From: JACJXF01 sp964404825
GTDB taxonomy: Bacteria; Bacteroidota; Bacteroidia; Bacteroidales; GCA-2748055
Length of the DNA: 64,000 bases
NCBI GenBank assembly: GCA_964404825.1
Contig: CAYOLQ010000003.1
Span: 1 to 64,000 of the forward strand
Direction of reading: 5' to 3'
Position 1 is the first letter of the stretch. The number at the start of each line of letters is the position of its first letter. Made by a program: the position numbers and the translations under genes. A model generated the notes under the pieces. The model had not been told where the DNA came from. It saw only the letters and a program-made list of their open reading frames with translations, and made no database searches. Below are positions 9,202 to 19,006 of this stretch, piece after piece.

Positions 9202-12200
9202 ATGAAAAGAATGATTTACCTGATAATAGTGACTGCCCTGGTTACTATATTCACGCTTCCTGCAGAAGCGCAGCATAAGATAGTGAATTACACAGACATG
9301 AACCAGATTAATTCATTGACCGAGGATGGCGATTTTGTGTGGGTTTGTACATCCGGAGGAGCATTTAAAAGAAAAAAGAGTGATGGTTCCCTTGTAAAAG
9401 TATTTAATACTGAAAACAGTGGGATCAGCAGAAACTCGGTCCAATCGCTTTATATTGATTTACATGGAAATTACTGGTTTGGAACCGCTAACGGAGGCAT
9501 TTCAAAATTTGACGGTACAACCTGGACTACAATTGACAGGATTAATGGGGAAAAGATTTATACAGTATCCAAAATTACTGAAGACCTTAGTGGAAATCTC
9601 TGGTTTGGAGAGCAAGGAAAAGTATTCAAATTTGATGGATCAGTCTGGACAAAATATATTCTTACTGGCGGATACTATGTTGAATCAATTGTCGCTGATG
9701 ATTACGGAAACATTTGGTTTGGAGTTCCGGGTTATCAAGGTTCATTCTGGAAACTTGATCCCCAGGGAGTACTTACCCGATTGCCCGGATTGGATAATAA
9801 ATTTTTAAATAATGATGGTCCCTATGACATAATGAAAGATAGTTACGGAAATCTTTGGATTGCCTATTACGGAGGAGCTTATAAGTATTCCCCAAGAACC
9901 GGAGAAGAAGTCGATTACGGAAATCAGGCCGGATTTAATGTATATGGAATTACACAGGATGGTAAGGGCAGAATCTGGTTTGGAACAGCAAACGGCATTA
10001 TATGCTACAACGGTTCAACCTTCAAAACCTATACTTCCGGACGAAGTATTGACCGTGGTAATATGGCTTTGGATGTATTGGCAGATGCACAGGGGAATAT
10101 CTGGATCGGAGGATATGTAGGTTTTGCAAAGGTTGATGAAGTAAATAATACCTGGACAACTCCGATTCTGATAAACGCACTGCCAAGCAATTTAGCGGAA
10201 ACCATTCTGTTCGACAGTAATGATAAGGCTTTTGTATACGGACAGTTTGGAAATACACTTACATTCGATGGCACATTCTGGAACTCCATTGAAAATAACA
10301 GCGGCACACATTTCTTTTGGATGAAGAAATCGGCCATTGATAATTCCAATAATAAATTTGTTGCAGCGCCAGCATCAGATACTAAACTCAGGATATTCAA
10401 ATTAAATAGCAGCAACACAACATCAGTGTATACCATTTCCGGAAATCTCACATATACCTATTCCAATGAGGTTGTAAAAGATCTGAAATATGATGCTATG
10501 TATGGTAAAATCTGGATTGCCACAAATCAGGGATTGTTCTGGTTTAAGATATCTGATAATACTTTTGGAAAGTTTAATCAGGCTGCCGGAGCACTTAAAT
10601 CCGACAAGCTTACAGCTCTTGCTATTAACGGATCAAAAGTCTGGTACAGCACTGAGAATAATGGAATTGGTTATTATGATCAGTCAAACAACACCTGGAA
10701 AGGTTATTCAACCACTGACGGATTACCCGTAAACTATGCAAGTGAGATGGTATTCGACCCCTCCAATAATTTATGGATTTTAACTTCGGGCTTAACAAAG
10801 TTCGATGGCACCACCTTTTATACCTATACTGACTTAGGGATTTATCCCACACATATTGCATGTGATCACTATGGAAATATCTGGTTAGGTAGCTATTCAG
10901 GAGTGGCCAGATTTAGGGATGGACATATAAAAAATTACACCACCGACGACGGACTAATAGAAAATGCCGCAAGCAATATTGTCGTTGATGCACATAACAA
11001 CATCTGGATCCCTACCGGTTATTACGGACTCACAAAACTGGTTCCACAGAGTCCGGTTGCAGGATTTGCTGCAAATACTGCTTGTTTGCCCGGATCAACT
11101 GTATTGACAAACACCTCCTCGCAAACAGATAACTTCACCACCTACGAATGGGACATTAACAATGACGGTACAGTTGAGTACACAACCAAAGACGTTTCTC
11201 TTGTTTTTCCCGCAAAAGGGATTTATAATGTGAAACTCCGGGTATCGAACGATAATCTTTTCTCCGAAAAAATTCAGCAGGTTCATGTGCTTGAAGCTCC
11301 ATCTCTTTCCCTTAATCTGGAAGGTGATCAAAGTATTTGCTTTGGAGAAAGTCGGAATTTACAAGTAATCATAAATAATCCCGATCCATTATTAAGCTAT
11401 CAGGTGGATTGGAATAATGGAATTGGCGGAACACAGGAAATATGGGTATCAGATGCAGGTGATTATTTCGCCACCGTAAGTAACGGGCAGTGTGAAACTC
11501 AGTCGCCCGTCCTTTCGCTCCAGATAAATGAGCCATTCAATGAAGAAAAAATCTGTATGGTAACAGTAGATCCTACCAGCGGTAAAAACATGATTGTATG
11601 GGAACGTACTTCGGATATGGGAATCGAATCATACAATATTTATAAGCTTTTTGGGAATATATACGTTCCAATCGGCAACGTATCTGCTTTGGAAATATCA
11701 GAATATATCGACTATAATTCCAGTCCTAATGCCCTTGCTGCCCGTTATGCAATTTCATCAATCGACACCTGCGGGAATGAATCGGCTAAAAGCGAATACC
11801 ATCAGACTATTCACCTGGGAGCATCTGAGGGAATCCAACCAAATACTGTTGTGCTTGACTGGACGAACTACATTGATGAGAGCAAAATCTGGCAACCTGA
11901 ATGGTATTATATTTACGGTGGGAATGACCCTTCAAGACTGACTCTGCTGGATTCGGTATCAAATGTTTTTACTGCGTGGAACGATCTTAATCCACAGGAT
12001 AAAAGATATTATCAGATCCTTATAAAAAAATCAAGCCCATGTGTTCCAAAAGAATTGAACGGGAAAAAAGCAAGTTCAAAAGGTGGGCCTTATGTGCATT
12101 CGCTTTCGAATCTTGAGGATAACCGATTGCAGGGAACAGGTATAAATACGAATCTTACCAATATGGATATCGCAATTTATCCGAACCCACTTCAAACCGA

Positions 12201-12399
12201 ATCCAGAATAAACTGGAGAAACCCTGAAGGAACAGACTTTGAACTTTTAATTTATGATCTTAAAGGAACTCTAATGCGAACAGAATCTGGATTAAATTCT
12301 GAAGAATATCTTATTATGAGAGAAAATCTGGTTCCGGGATGTTATATTCTAGAATTGAGAGGAAAAAACACTTTGAGGGGGAGGCTTATGGTTGAATAG
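9202..12399 (+). CDS. Two-component-regulator propeller / PKD protein with T9SS sorting domain
   Basis: 1065 residues from ATG 9202; a GTG three codons earlier is less likely because the ATG gives a clean signal peptide (MKRMIYLIIVTALVTIFTLPAEAQ). Residues ~25-620 are repeated blades with the Reg_prop signature (GNYWFGTANGGISKFDGTTW, GNLWFGEQGKVFKFDGSVW, GNIWIG). A PKD domain follows (~635-700, YEWDINNDGTVEYTTKD), then an Ig-like and a fibronectin-like region, and a type A T9SS C-terminal domain (IAIYPNP ... ELRGKNTLRGRLMVE). It is therefore exported by type IX secretion and left on the surface or released. There is no kinase or HTH domain, so it is not a hybrid regulator. Its last ~300 residues are paralogous to the whole protein at 14187. 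Confidence 0.88.
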   Translation: MKRMIYLIIVTALVTIFTLPAEAQHKIVNYTDMNQINSLTEDGDFVWVCTSGGAFKRKKSDGSLVKVFNTENSGISRNSVQSLYIDLHGNYWFGTANGGISKFDGTTWTTIDRINGEKIYTVSKITEDLSGNLWFGEQGKVFKFDGSVWTKYILTGGYYVESIVADDYGNIWFGVPGYQGSFWKLDPQGVLTRLPGLDNKFLNNDGPYDIMKDSYGNLWIAYYGGAYKYSPRTGEEVDYGNQAGFNVYGITQDGKGRIWFGTANGIICYNGSTFKTYTSGRSIDRGNMALDVLADAQGNIWIGGYVGFAKVDEVNNTWTTPILINALPSNLAETILFDSNDKAFVYGQFGNTLTFDGTFWNSIENNSGTHFFWMKKSAIDNSNNKFVAAPASDTKLRIFKLNSSNTTSVYTISGNLTYTYSNEVVKDLKYDAMYGKIWIATNQGLFWFKISDNTFGKFNQAAGALKSDKLTALAINGSKVWYSTENNGIGYYDQSNNTWKGYSTTDGLPVNYASEMVFDPSNNLWILTSGLTKFDGTTFYTYTDLGIYPTHIACDHYGNIWLGSYSGVARFRDGHIKNYTTDDGLIENAASNIVVDAHNNIWIPTGYYGLTKLVPQSPVAGFAANTACLPGSTVLTNTSSQTDNFTTYEWDINNDGTVEYTTKDVSLVFPAKGIYNVKLRVSNDNLFSEKIQQVHVLEAPSLSLNLEGDQSICFGESRNLQVIINNPDPLLSYQVDWNNGIGGTQEIWVSDAGDYFATVSNGQCETQSPVLSLQINEPFNEEKICMVTVDPTSGKNMIVWERTSDMGIESYNIYKLFGNIYVPIGNVSALEISEYIDYNSSPNALAARYAISSIDTCGNESAKSEYHQTIHLGASEGIQPNTVVLDWTNYIDESKIWQPEWYYIYGGNDPSRLTLLDSVSNVFTAWNDLNPQDKRYYQILIKKSSPCVPKELNGKKASSKGGPYVHSLSNLEDNRLQGTGINTNLTNMDIAIYPNPLQTESRINWRNPEGTDFELLIYDLKGTLMRTESGLNSEEYLIMRENLVPGCYILELRGKNTLRGRLMVE

Positions 12400-12477
12400 A
12401 TCATTTGGAAAATGGTTTAAGTTAGTTTAATTTTATTTTGAATTGATATCAATAAGATTGAACAATAACTTATCGGC

Positions 12478-14130
12478 ATGAAAAAGAAATATCTTTTTTT
12501 AATCCAGATGATTTTAATTGCACTGACAATTAATACTCAGGCTCAAAATGTTGAATGTGTAGGTAATTCTATTAAAATACCCTTAATAGGATATAAAGAT
12601 GGAATTATTCAATGGCAATTTTCAACCAATGGAGCGGATTGGCAAGATCTTTCAGGCTATACCTCGCAAGAACTTAACCTGATAGTAACGGAAACAGGAT
12701 ATTTTCGGGCAAATGTCAAATATGGTAATTGCAGCTATTATTCAGAAATTACCTTAATTAATGTGTACCCAGAGCCTACTTCTGCAAATGCAGGTAACGA
12801 CACAACCATATACACAGAATCTACCAATGTGACACTGGAAGCCAATAGTCCAGTTTCAGGAACAGGCCAATGGTCCATAATTTCAGGTGGCAACGGAAGT
12901 TTTTCCGATATAAACAATCCTGCTAGCAGCTTTACCGGAACGCAATGCACTGATTATATTCTAAGGTGGACTATTTCAACCGCATGCAAAAGCTCAACCG
13001 ATGATGTAACTGTTGGATTCCATGCAATTCCCACAGTAGCTTCAGCCGGACCCGACACAACAATAAATACTGCGTCTACAATTGTGATTCTGAAAGCCAA
13101 TAATCCTCTTTCAGGAACAGGTCAATGGTCCATAATTTCCGGTGGCAACGGAAGTTTTTCCGATATAAACAATCCTGCATCCAGCTTTACCGGAACACAA
13201 TGCACTGATTATGTTTTAGTATGGACAATTTCAACGGCATGCAACAGCTCAGCAGATAATGTAAATATTGGATTCCATGCAGTTCCCACTGTTGCTTCAG
13301 CCGGAACTGATCAGAGTATTTACAGTGGTTCAACGACTACAACTTTAAGCGGAAATTCTCCAATAGTTGGTTCCGGTTCGTGGACCGTTATGCAAGGTAT
13401 CAATGGCGCTTTCACAAACCCCTCCGTTGCGAATACTTCATTTACAGGTCTTTACGATACAAAATACGTATTAAGATGGACCATCTCGACGGCCTGCAAC
13501 AGTACAACCGATGATGTTAAAATTGATATTTACAATCCATCAAACATTGTTCTTGATATTTCCGGCAATATTTATCCAATTGTAACTATTGGCTCCCAGG
13601 TTTGGATGGCCGAAAACCTCAGGACTATAAAATTCGACGATGGCACTGGAATTCCCTCTGTCACAAATCAGGATGTTTGGCTCGACCTCACAACTCCCGC
13701 ATATTGCTGGTATAATAATGACTCTGTTTCTTATAAATCATCATATGGTGCTCTGTATAATGGTTATGCTGTATATACTGGCAAGATTTGTCCCACCGGA
13801 TGGCGCGTTCCAAGCAATGCAGACTGGACCACCTTAGAAACATACCTTGGAGGTTCGAGTCTTGCAGGGGGAAAACTTAAAGAAACGGGGACAAGCCATT
13901 GGATTAGCCCGAACACAGGTGCTTCCAATGTGACAGGTTTTACCGCGCTGCCTGGAGGATATTCTGGTGGAGGTTTCTATAATCTGAGTTTATGGGGATA
14001 TTGGTGGAGCTATCCTGCCGGAGGCATAGGTAGTGCGACTCCCCGCGTAATGAACTATATGGATCGGGGACTTTCCAATGCCATAGACAACAAGTATATT
14101 GGATTCTCTGTTCGCTGCCTTAAAAACTAA
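12478..14130 (+). CDS. Secreted FISUMP-domain protein with three PKD/Ig-like repeats
   Basis: 550 residues with a signal peptide (MKKKYLFLIQMILIALTINTQAQ). Residues ~24-96 form an Ig-like module (WQFSTNGADWQDLSGYTSQEL). Three 85-87-residue repeats follow, ~97-353. The C-terminal ~190 residues are a Fibrobacter succinogenes major paralogous (FISUMP) domain: GSQVWMAENLRTIKFDDGT, CPTGWRVPSNADWTTLE, GFTALPGGY, GFSVRCLKN. This domain occurs in large secreted families; its role is unresolved. Unlike its two neighbours it has no T9SS sorting domain, so how it reaches the surface is unclear. It starts 78 bases after the propeller gene and may share its transcript. Confidence 0.85.
   Translation: MKKKYLFLIQMILIALTINTQAQNVECVGNSIKIPLIGYKDGIIQWQFSTNGADWQDLSGYTSQELNLIVTETGYFRANVKYGNCSYYSEITLINVYPEPTSANAGNDTTIYTESTNVTLEANSPVSGTGQWSIISGGNGSFSDINNPASSFTGTQCTDYILRWTISTACKSSTDDVTVGFHAIPTVASAGPDTTINTASTIVILKANNPLSGTGQWSIISGGNGSFSDINNPASSFTGTQCTDYVLVWTISTACNSSADNVNIGFHAVPTVASAGTDQSIYSGSTTTTLSGNSPIVGSGSWTVMQGINGAFTNPSVANTSFTGLYDTKYVLRWTISTACNSTTDDVKIDIYNPSNIVLDISGNIYPIVTIGSQVWMAENLRTIKFDDGTGIPSVTNQDVWLDLTTPAYCWYNNDSVSYKSSYGALYNGYAVYTGKICPTGWRVPSNADWTTLETYLGGSSLAGGKLKETGTSHWISPNTGASNVTGFTALPGGYSGGGFYNLSLWGYWWSYPAGGIGSATPRVMNYMDRGLSNAIDNKYIGFSVRCLKN
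12766..13536 (+). repeat. Three tandem ~85-codon repeats inside the FISUMP protein
   Basis: Units at 12766-13026, 13027-13281 and 13282-13536. Each begins with a PT.ASAG.D motif, has GTGQWSIISGGNGSFSD in the middle and ends WTISTAC.SS.D. Units 1 and 2 are nearly identical at the DNA level over the central ~130 bases (for example the run coding NGSFSDINNPASSFTGTQ). Unit 3 is clearly diverged, so units 1 and 2 come from a more recent duplication or have been homogenised. Confidence 0.9.
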
Positions 14131-14186
14131 ATTCATAAATAATTATCCGGCTAAAACAGTCTTTCAAACCATTAAAATTCTAACCC

Positions 14187-15164
14187 ATGATTCAGTCTAA
14201 ATCACTAAAGCCGATATTCCTTATTGCAATTATATGCATTGAATCATATTCCATAGGTCAAAATATTTATCCAGTAAATATTCTGCAGCCAGATCCTATT
14301 CAAACACCTTCCATTTGCATGGTTCTGACGGATCCGGAAACTGAAAAAAATATGGTAATATGGGAAAAAGCACCTAATCCGGTTATAGAAAGATATCAGG
14401 TTTGGAAGGTTGCCGGTACAGATTATTCGCTTGTTTCTGAAATAATGGAAAACGATACTGCAGTAATTGTAGATTGGAATTCAAAACCCAGGACTAAAAC
14501 TGACGCATATGTTCTGGTTTCCATTGATAGTTGCGGGAACGCAACTGAGAAAAGCGAATGGCATAAACCTTTCTTTCTTCAGTCAAATATTGGTTTAAAT
14601 GATGTAATAAACCTCAATTGGCAACCCTATCTGGTGGATAATAATGAATTTATATTTAAATCCATTGTTATATACAGGGGAACTGACTCCACTGTGCTGG
14701 TTGCAATTGACACAGTTTCAGCCGGAATTGGATCAACCTCTTATACGGATGAAGATCCTCCTTTAAACGTAAATGTTTATTACCGTATTGGAGGAGAAAA
14801 AGAAACTCCGTGTGATCCAAATAACCTTGAAGGTAAAAAAGGTAAGGGAGGTCCATACGTACATTCACTTTCCAACCTGGAGGATAACCGTCTCGGGAAT
14901 ACAGGGCTAACCTCTGGTCCCTGTTCGAATTCTCTGCGAATTTATCCTAATCCAATTAAAACAAATACAAAATTAAGCTGGAATAACCCTGAAGGAACGA
15001 GTTTCGACCTATACCTCTACGATCTGAAAGGGACACTTATCCGTGCTGAATATGGCCTGGTATCTGAAGAATTCCTTCTTAAACGTAATAATCTTTCGTC
15101 GGGATATTATCTCATCGAACTACGGGGAAAGAAAATATTTCGCGGCAGACTTATGGTTGAATAA
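14187..15164 (+). CDS. Secreted fibronectin-like protein with T9SS sorting domain
   Basis: 325 residues. The N-terminus (LKPIFLIAIICIESYSIGQN) is a plausible signal peptide. The body aligns by eye with the last ~300 residues of the propeller protein at 9202: SICMVLTDPETEKNMVIWE against ICMVTVDPTSGKNMIVWE, then SIDSCGNATEKSEWH, the shared phrase KGGPYVHSLSNLEDNRL, and the sorting domain IYPNP ... SSGYYLIELRGKK ... RGRLMVE. It is thus a free-standing copy of that C-terminal module. It starts 56 bases after the FISUMP gene, in the same direction, so the three may be co-expressed. Binding partner or activity unknown. Confidence 0.82.
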   Translation: MIQSKSLKPIFLIAIICIESYSIGQNIYPVNILQPDPIQTPSICMVLTDPETEKNMVIWEKAPNPVIERYQVWKVAGTDYSLVSEIMENDTAVIVDWNSKPRTKTDAYVLVSIDSCGNATEKSEWHKPFFLQSNIGLNDVINLNWQPYLVDNNEFIFKSIVIYRGTDSTVLVAIDTVSAGIGSTSYTDEDPPLNVNVYYRIGGEKETPCDPNNLEGKKGKGGPYVHSLSNLEDNRLGNTGLTSGPCSNSLRIYPNPIKTNTKLSWNNPEGTSFDLYLYDLKGTLIRAEYGLVSEEFLLKRNNLSSGYYLIELRGKKIFRGRLMVE

Positions 15165-15331
15165 GACATTCACACTTTTCTTTCGTCAAAAAGAATTTGA
15201 AAACAATTTTTATTTGACTTAGATTTCCCGATTAAAACCTGAGAATGTATCCTTTTTTATCATTTTCAGGTTTTAATTTGGAATTTTCGTTAAAGGTGCG
15301 GCGTCAGCACTTTAATCACTGACAGTGTAAA

Positions 15332-16429
15332 ATGAAAACTTTTCTTTTTTTCATATTTCTGATCTCCTTTTCTTTGTTAAATGCCCAGGAAACGCAACAG
15401 ACTCTTTCAGAAAAGGACTCTTCCACTTACATTATCAGACTAAATGATAATACCAGCCTTTCAGGGAAAATTCTTGAAAGGACAAACAACGAGATTATTT
15501 TTCAGGATATTACTATCGGGAAAGTTACAATCCCTCTGAGTAAAATTGAAAAAATGACAAAACTTTCCGGTGAACAGCTTTGTATTCTTACGACGAATGA
15601 CGGTAAAACCTTCACTGGTCTGCTTCTATACCAAAACGATGAAGAAGCAACAATCCGCACAGAAAGTTTAGGTGAGATAACCATTGCAAATAACAAAATA
15701 AGGGAAATCAAACCCATTGAGAAGGAACAGATGGTAAACGGGAGGTATTATTTCACCAATCCCCACCCTACCCGTTATTTTTTCGGGCCTTCAGCCATCC
15801 CCTTAAAGAAAAATGAAGGATACTATCAGAATGCGTATATACTTGCAAACAGTGTTCAGATTGGTGTTTCCGATAATTTTTCAATGGGAGGCGGTATAGT
15901 AATTCCATTTTTGTTTTTTGTTACACCTAAAGTAGGTGTAAAGATTGCTGAAAAGGTTTATGTAGGAGGAGGATTGCTCGCAGCAACAACAATTTCCGCC
16001 GATATGCCATTTGGCATTGCAGTTGGGTATGGAACTTTCACGTATGGTACCACTGAACACAGTTTCTCTGTAAATGCAGGATGGGGTGCAGTGAAGGAAG
16101 AGAATTATAATTATACGACCAGTTCATCTAATACTGATTGGAAAATGGCTAAAAAACCTATGTTCTCTTTATCGGGAATGGTGCGGGTTGCCCCAAGAGT
16201 AGCTCTTATTACTGAAAACTGGTTTTTTGCCGGGAAGAAATACGATTACAATTCCCCTTATGATCCGGTAACGTATGAATACGATTTTGAATATAAATAT
16301 TTCTCTGTTATCACTATGGGATTCCGACTTATGGGCGAAAAAAATTCATTCGATATTGCTGTTGCTTTTCCTTCGATAGATGGAAGTACCATGGGAATTC
16401 CTTATATTGACTACGTTTATAAGTTTTGA
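15332..16429 (+). CDS. Predicted outer-membrane protein with small N-terminal beta domain
   Basis: 365 residues with a signal peptide (FLFFIFLISFSLLNAQE). Residues ~30-130 contain two short similar beta units (IIRLNDNTSLSGKILERTNN and ILTTNDGKTFTGLLLYQND), each followed by a T.PLSKI or TIANNKI turn, suggesting two small barrel-like repeats. From ~145 the sequence becomes alternating aromatic/small strands typical of an outer-membrane barrel (NPTRYFFGPSAIPLKKNEGYYQN, FSMGGGIVIPF, FGIAVGYGTF). I do not recognise a named family. Separated from the gene before by 167 bases, so probably its own unit. Confidence 0.7.
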   Translation: MKTFLFFIFLISFSLLNAQETQQTLSEKDSSTYIIRLNDNTSLSGKILERTNNEIIFQDITIGKVTIPLSKIEKMTKLSGEQLCILTTNDGKTFTGLLLYQNDEEATIRTESLGEITIANNKIREIKPIEKEQMVNGRYYFTNPHPTRYFFGPSAIPLKKNEGYYQNAYILANSVQIGVSDNFSMGGGIVIPFLFFVTPKVGVKIAEKVYVGGGLLAATTISADMPFGIAVGYGTFTYGTTEHSFSVNAGWGAVKEENYNYTTSSSNTDWKMAKKPMFSLSGMVRVAPRVALITENWFFAGKKYDYNSPYDPVTYEYDFEYKYFSVITMGFRLMGEKNSFDIAVAFPSIDGSTMGIPYIDYVYKF

Positions 16430-16457
16430 TATATTTCACGCAAAGAGGGCGAAAAGG

Positions 16458-16640
16458 TTAAGCGCAAGGGCGCGAGGGCGCGAAGCTTTGCTCCGCTGAA
16501 GCTACGCGAAAGCGGGGGATGCGCAATTGAAAAAATTGAATAAGAATTTAAAGCGTCAAAGAATCATAAATAAAGAATGTTTAAAAAGATAAATAGCAAA
16601 TTTTGCGTTTTTCTTTGCGTCTTGGCGCCCTTACGCTTAA
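16458..16640. repeat. Inverted copies of a Bacteroidota intergenic repeat
   Basis: A 28-base GC-rich segment at 16458-16485 (starting TTAAGCGCAAGGGCGC) recurs in reverse complement at 16613-16640 (TTAAGCGTAAGGGCGCC on the minus strand), matching at about 22 of 28 positions. Between them lies a small palindromic stretch (AAGCTTTGCTCCGCTGAAGCT). Sequences of this GCAAAG/AAGGGCG type are scattered between genes in many Bacteroidota. The 260-base intergenic region holds nothing else I can support; a 66-codon reading on the minus strand here follows the repeat and is not a gene. Confidence 0.7.
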
Positions 16641-16689
16641 TCTTCTCATCTTAACGAATATTAACTCAATTAAATAGTATCCTTTTTCA

Positions 16690-18330
16690 ATGAAAAACAT
16701 TTCTCTCTCTGCCCTGATTTTCCTGCTTCTTCTTTTCAACCAATGCACCACAAAAATGGAGGCCGATCTCATAATTACCAATGCCAGAGTTTATACTGTA
16801 GATCCTGCGTTTTCAGTTACTGAAGCATTTGCTGTCGGAAAAGGAAAAATTCTGGCAACCGGAACCACTAAGGAGATTCTGAAAGCATTTAAATCTGATT
16901 CGATTCTCGATTTAAACGGCAAAACAGTTTATCCCGGTTTTATTGATGCACACTGTCATTTTTACGGATATGGAGCAGGTCTCCGTGAAGCCAATCTAAG
17001 TGAATCAAAATCATTCGATGAAGTTTTGCAAAAACTGGTTGAACATTCCAAAACACAGGAATTTACCTGGTTACTTGGCCGGGGTTGGGATCAGAACGAC
17101 TGGCCGGTAAAAGAATTCCCGGAAAAAACAGAATTGGATAAGTTATTTCCTGATATTCCGGTTTTGCTGGTCCGTATCGACGGTCATGCAGCACTTGCCA
17201 ACCAAAAAGCTCTGGATCTTGCAGGAATAACTCTGGAAACCCAGCTGACGGGAGGTACCTTCGTCAGGAAAAACGGGAAACTTACCGGATTACTTATCGA
17301 TATGGCTGTGGATAAGGTCCGCGGCGCAATACCCCCCCCATCTGCATCTGAAATTTCCAGAGCCCTTTTAACAGCTCAGGATAATTGTTTTGCTGTGGGA
17401 CTCACCTCTGTCCACGATGCGGGTCTTGATATAGATGTAATTGAAACCATAAAATCACTTAACACCGATGGCAAACTTTCAATGCGGATTTATGCCATGT
17501 TAACTCCGACTCCTGAAAACCTTGCAAAATATTTAACTCAGGGGATTTTCAAAACCGATTTTTTAAATATCCGATCCGTTAAATTATATGCCGACGGGGC
17601 TCTTGGATCAAGAGGTGCGCGAATGATTGAACCTTTTTCAGACGATCATTCAAATTACGGGCTATGGCTTACATCCCCTGAAAACATAAAAAAAATGGCA
17701 GTTATGGCCGATTCATTCGGATACCAGGTAAATACACATTGCATTGGAGACAAGGCCAACAGCGAAATTCTTAAAATTTATTCGGAAGTTCTGGTTTCAA
17801 AAAACGATAAGCGCTGGAGGATTGAACACGCTCAGGTTGTAAGTGAAGAAGACATGAAGATGTTCGGGGAATTCAATATTGTTCCTTCGGTGCAGCCTAC
17901 ACATGCAACATCAGATATGTACTGGGCTGAAGAGCGTCTAGGAAAAGAGAGAATGAAGGGAGCCTATGCTTATAAAAGTTTGTTAGGTCAGAACGGATGG
18001 ATCCCTTTGGGAAGTGATTTCCCTGTAGAAAGCATCAATCCTGTTTATGGTTTCTTTGCAGCTTCGGTTCGTAAGGATTTACAAATGTTTCCATCTTCGG
18101 GTTTCAGAAACGAAGAAGCACTAACAAGGGAAGAGGCTATGCGGGGAATGACAATCTGGGCAGCCAAATCAGCTTTTGAGGAAAACGAGAAAGGAAGTCT
18201 GGAACCAGGGAAATTTGCCGATTTTGTGGTTTGCGACCTGGATATCATGACCGCACCAGAAACGGATATAGCCGGTTTAATAGTTGAACAAACCTGGCTG
18301 GGTGGCACTAAAGTTTATTCAGGAAAATAA
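16690..18330 (+). CDS. Amidohydrolase family lipoprotein (YtcJ-like)
   Basis: 546 residues. N-terminal lipoprotein signal (LSALIFLLLLFNQCTTKM; lipobox Cys at ~18). The rest is one metal-dependent hydrolase of the amidohydrolase-3 (YtcJ) type: ADLIITNARVYTVDP at the start of the beta sandwich, the HCH metal motif in PGFIDAHCHFYG (~80), VKLYADGALGSRGARM (~300), NTHCIGDKAN, RIEHAQVV and the late PLGSDFPVESINP Asp. All these marks are intact. Substrates of the group are mostly unknown amides or formamides. The lipid anchor places it in the periplasm or outer membrane. Stands alone, convergent with the gene at 18374. Confidence 0.88.
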   Translation: MKNISLSALIFLLLLFNQCTTKMEADLIITNARVYTVDPAFSVTEAFAVGKGKILATGTTKEILKAFKSDSILDLNGKTVYPGFIDAHCHFYGYGAGLREANLSESKSFDEVLQKLVEHSKTQEFTWLLGRGWDQNDWPVKEFPEKTELDKLFPDIPVLLVRIDGHAALANQKALDLAGITLETQLTGGTFVRKNGKLTGLLIDMAVDKVRGAIPPPSASEISRALLTAQDNCFAVGLTSVHDAGLDIDVIETIKSLNTDGKLSMRIYAMLTPTPENLAKYLTQGIFKTDFLNIRSVKLYADGALGSRGARMIEPFSDDHSNYGLWLTSPENIKKMAVMADSFGYQVNTHCIGDKANSEILKIYSEVLVSKNDKRWRIEHAQVVSEEDMKMFGEFNIVPSVQPTHATSDMYWAEERLGKERMKGAYAYKSLLGQNGWIPLGSDFPVESINPVYGFFAASVRKDLQMFPSSGFRNEEALTREEAMRGMTIWAAKSAFEENEKGSLEPGKFADFVVCDLDIMTAPETDIAGLIVEQTWLGGTKVYSGK

Positions 18331-18373
18331 GGAAACCCGGGCAAATGGATAAACTTGGTACTGTTTAGATTTT

Positions 18374-18916
18374 CTAATTCAGAGCGAAAGAAAAACCTCC
18401 GCCGAAAATCCCCGGAGCGAATTCGACAAGTGGTAAATCGCCCTCCAGTATGAAACGCGTTCTGGGTGATAAATATATTTTCATTCCAAGCGGGAGCCAG
18501 AAAAAACGATCATTATTTATATTAAAATTAAAATCCGCATCAAGTCCTGTGAATAATGTAAGGCGCGTGTTTATGGTAAAACCTGCGGCCAGACCGGCAT
18601 CCAGACCATAGTTTTTCAATCCGTGAGCTCCTGCATAAACAGACACATCCATATTCCGGTTACTTTTTAAATACCATTCCAAATCGGCTCCCACATAGTC
18701 AGCACCTTCGAATACTCCGTATTTAATATTCATATCCATTCGTCTGACAATACCATATCCCCCGCGAAAATATACACCAGGCAATTTTTTTTCCAGAACC
18801 GGATTAATACCGGCTGTGAATTTTCCGGGACGCAAAATTTTACCGTCATTATATGTCTGGGAAAAAAGAGGAAATTGAATTGCAAAAATGAAGAGAAAAA
18901 TTAAAATTTTTTTCAT
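18374..18916 (-). CDS. Small predicted outer-membrane barrel protein
   Basis: 180 residues with a signal peptide (KKILIFLFIFAIQFPLFSQ). The remainder alternates hydrophobic and polar residues in short strands (GVYFRGGYGIVRRMDMNIKYGVFEGADYVGADLEWYLK, ending GIFGGGFSFALN), which suggests an eight-strand-type barrel. No named family is recognised. It lies 90 bases downstream of the TolC gene on the same strand and could be the last gene of the efflux operon, or independent. Confidence 0.65.
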   Translation of the reverse strand: MKKILIFLFIFAIQFPLFSQTYNDGKILRPGKFTAGINPVLEKKLPGVYFRGGYGIVRRMDMNIKYGVFEGADYVGADLEWYLKSNRNMDVSVYAGAHGLKNYGLDAGLAAGFTINTRLTLFTGLDADFNFNINNDRFFWLPLGMKIYLSPRTRFILEGDLPLVEFAPGIFGGGFSFALN

Positions 18917-19006
18917 TCAGGGGGATTTATTCCTTGCAAAAATATAAAGTCTTGTGATATATAACCTACTTGTCCGGAAATATTAACCATGAATTTAAAT
19001 TCCGGC

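Noticed and set aside
10029..10451. 140-codon minus-strand reading inside the propeller gene
   Set aside because: Shadow of the repeated coding sequence on the other strand.
9202..12399. Hybrid two-component regulator
   Set aside because: Propeller repeats resemble those of hybrid regulators, but there is no membrane helix, kinase or HTH; the protein ends in a T9SS domain.
16581..16781. 66-codon minus-strand reading
   Set aside because: Follows the intergenic inverted repeat and the antisense of the amidohydrolase start.
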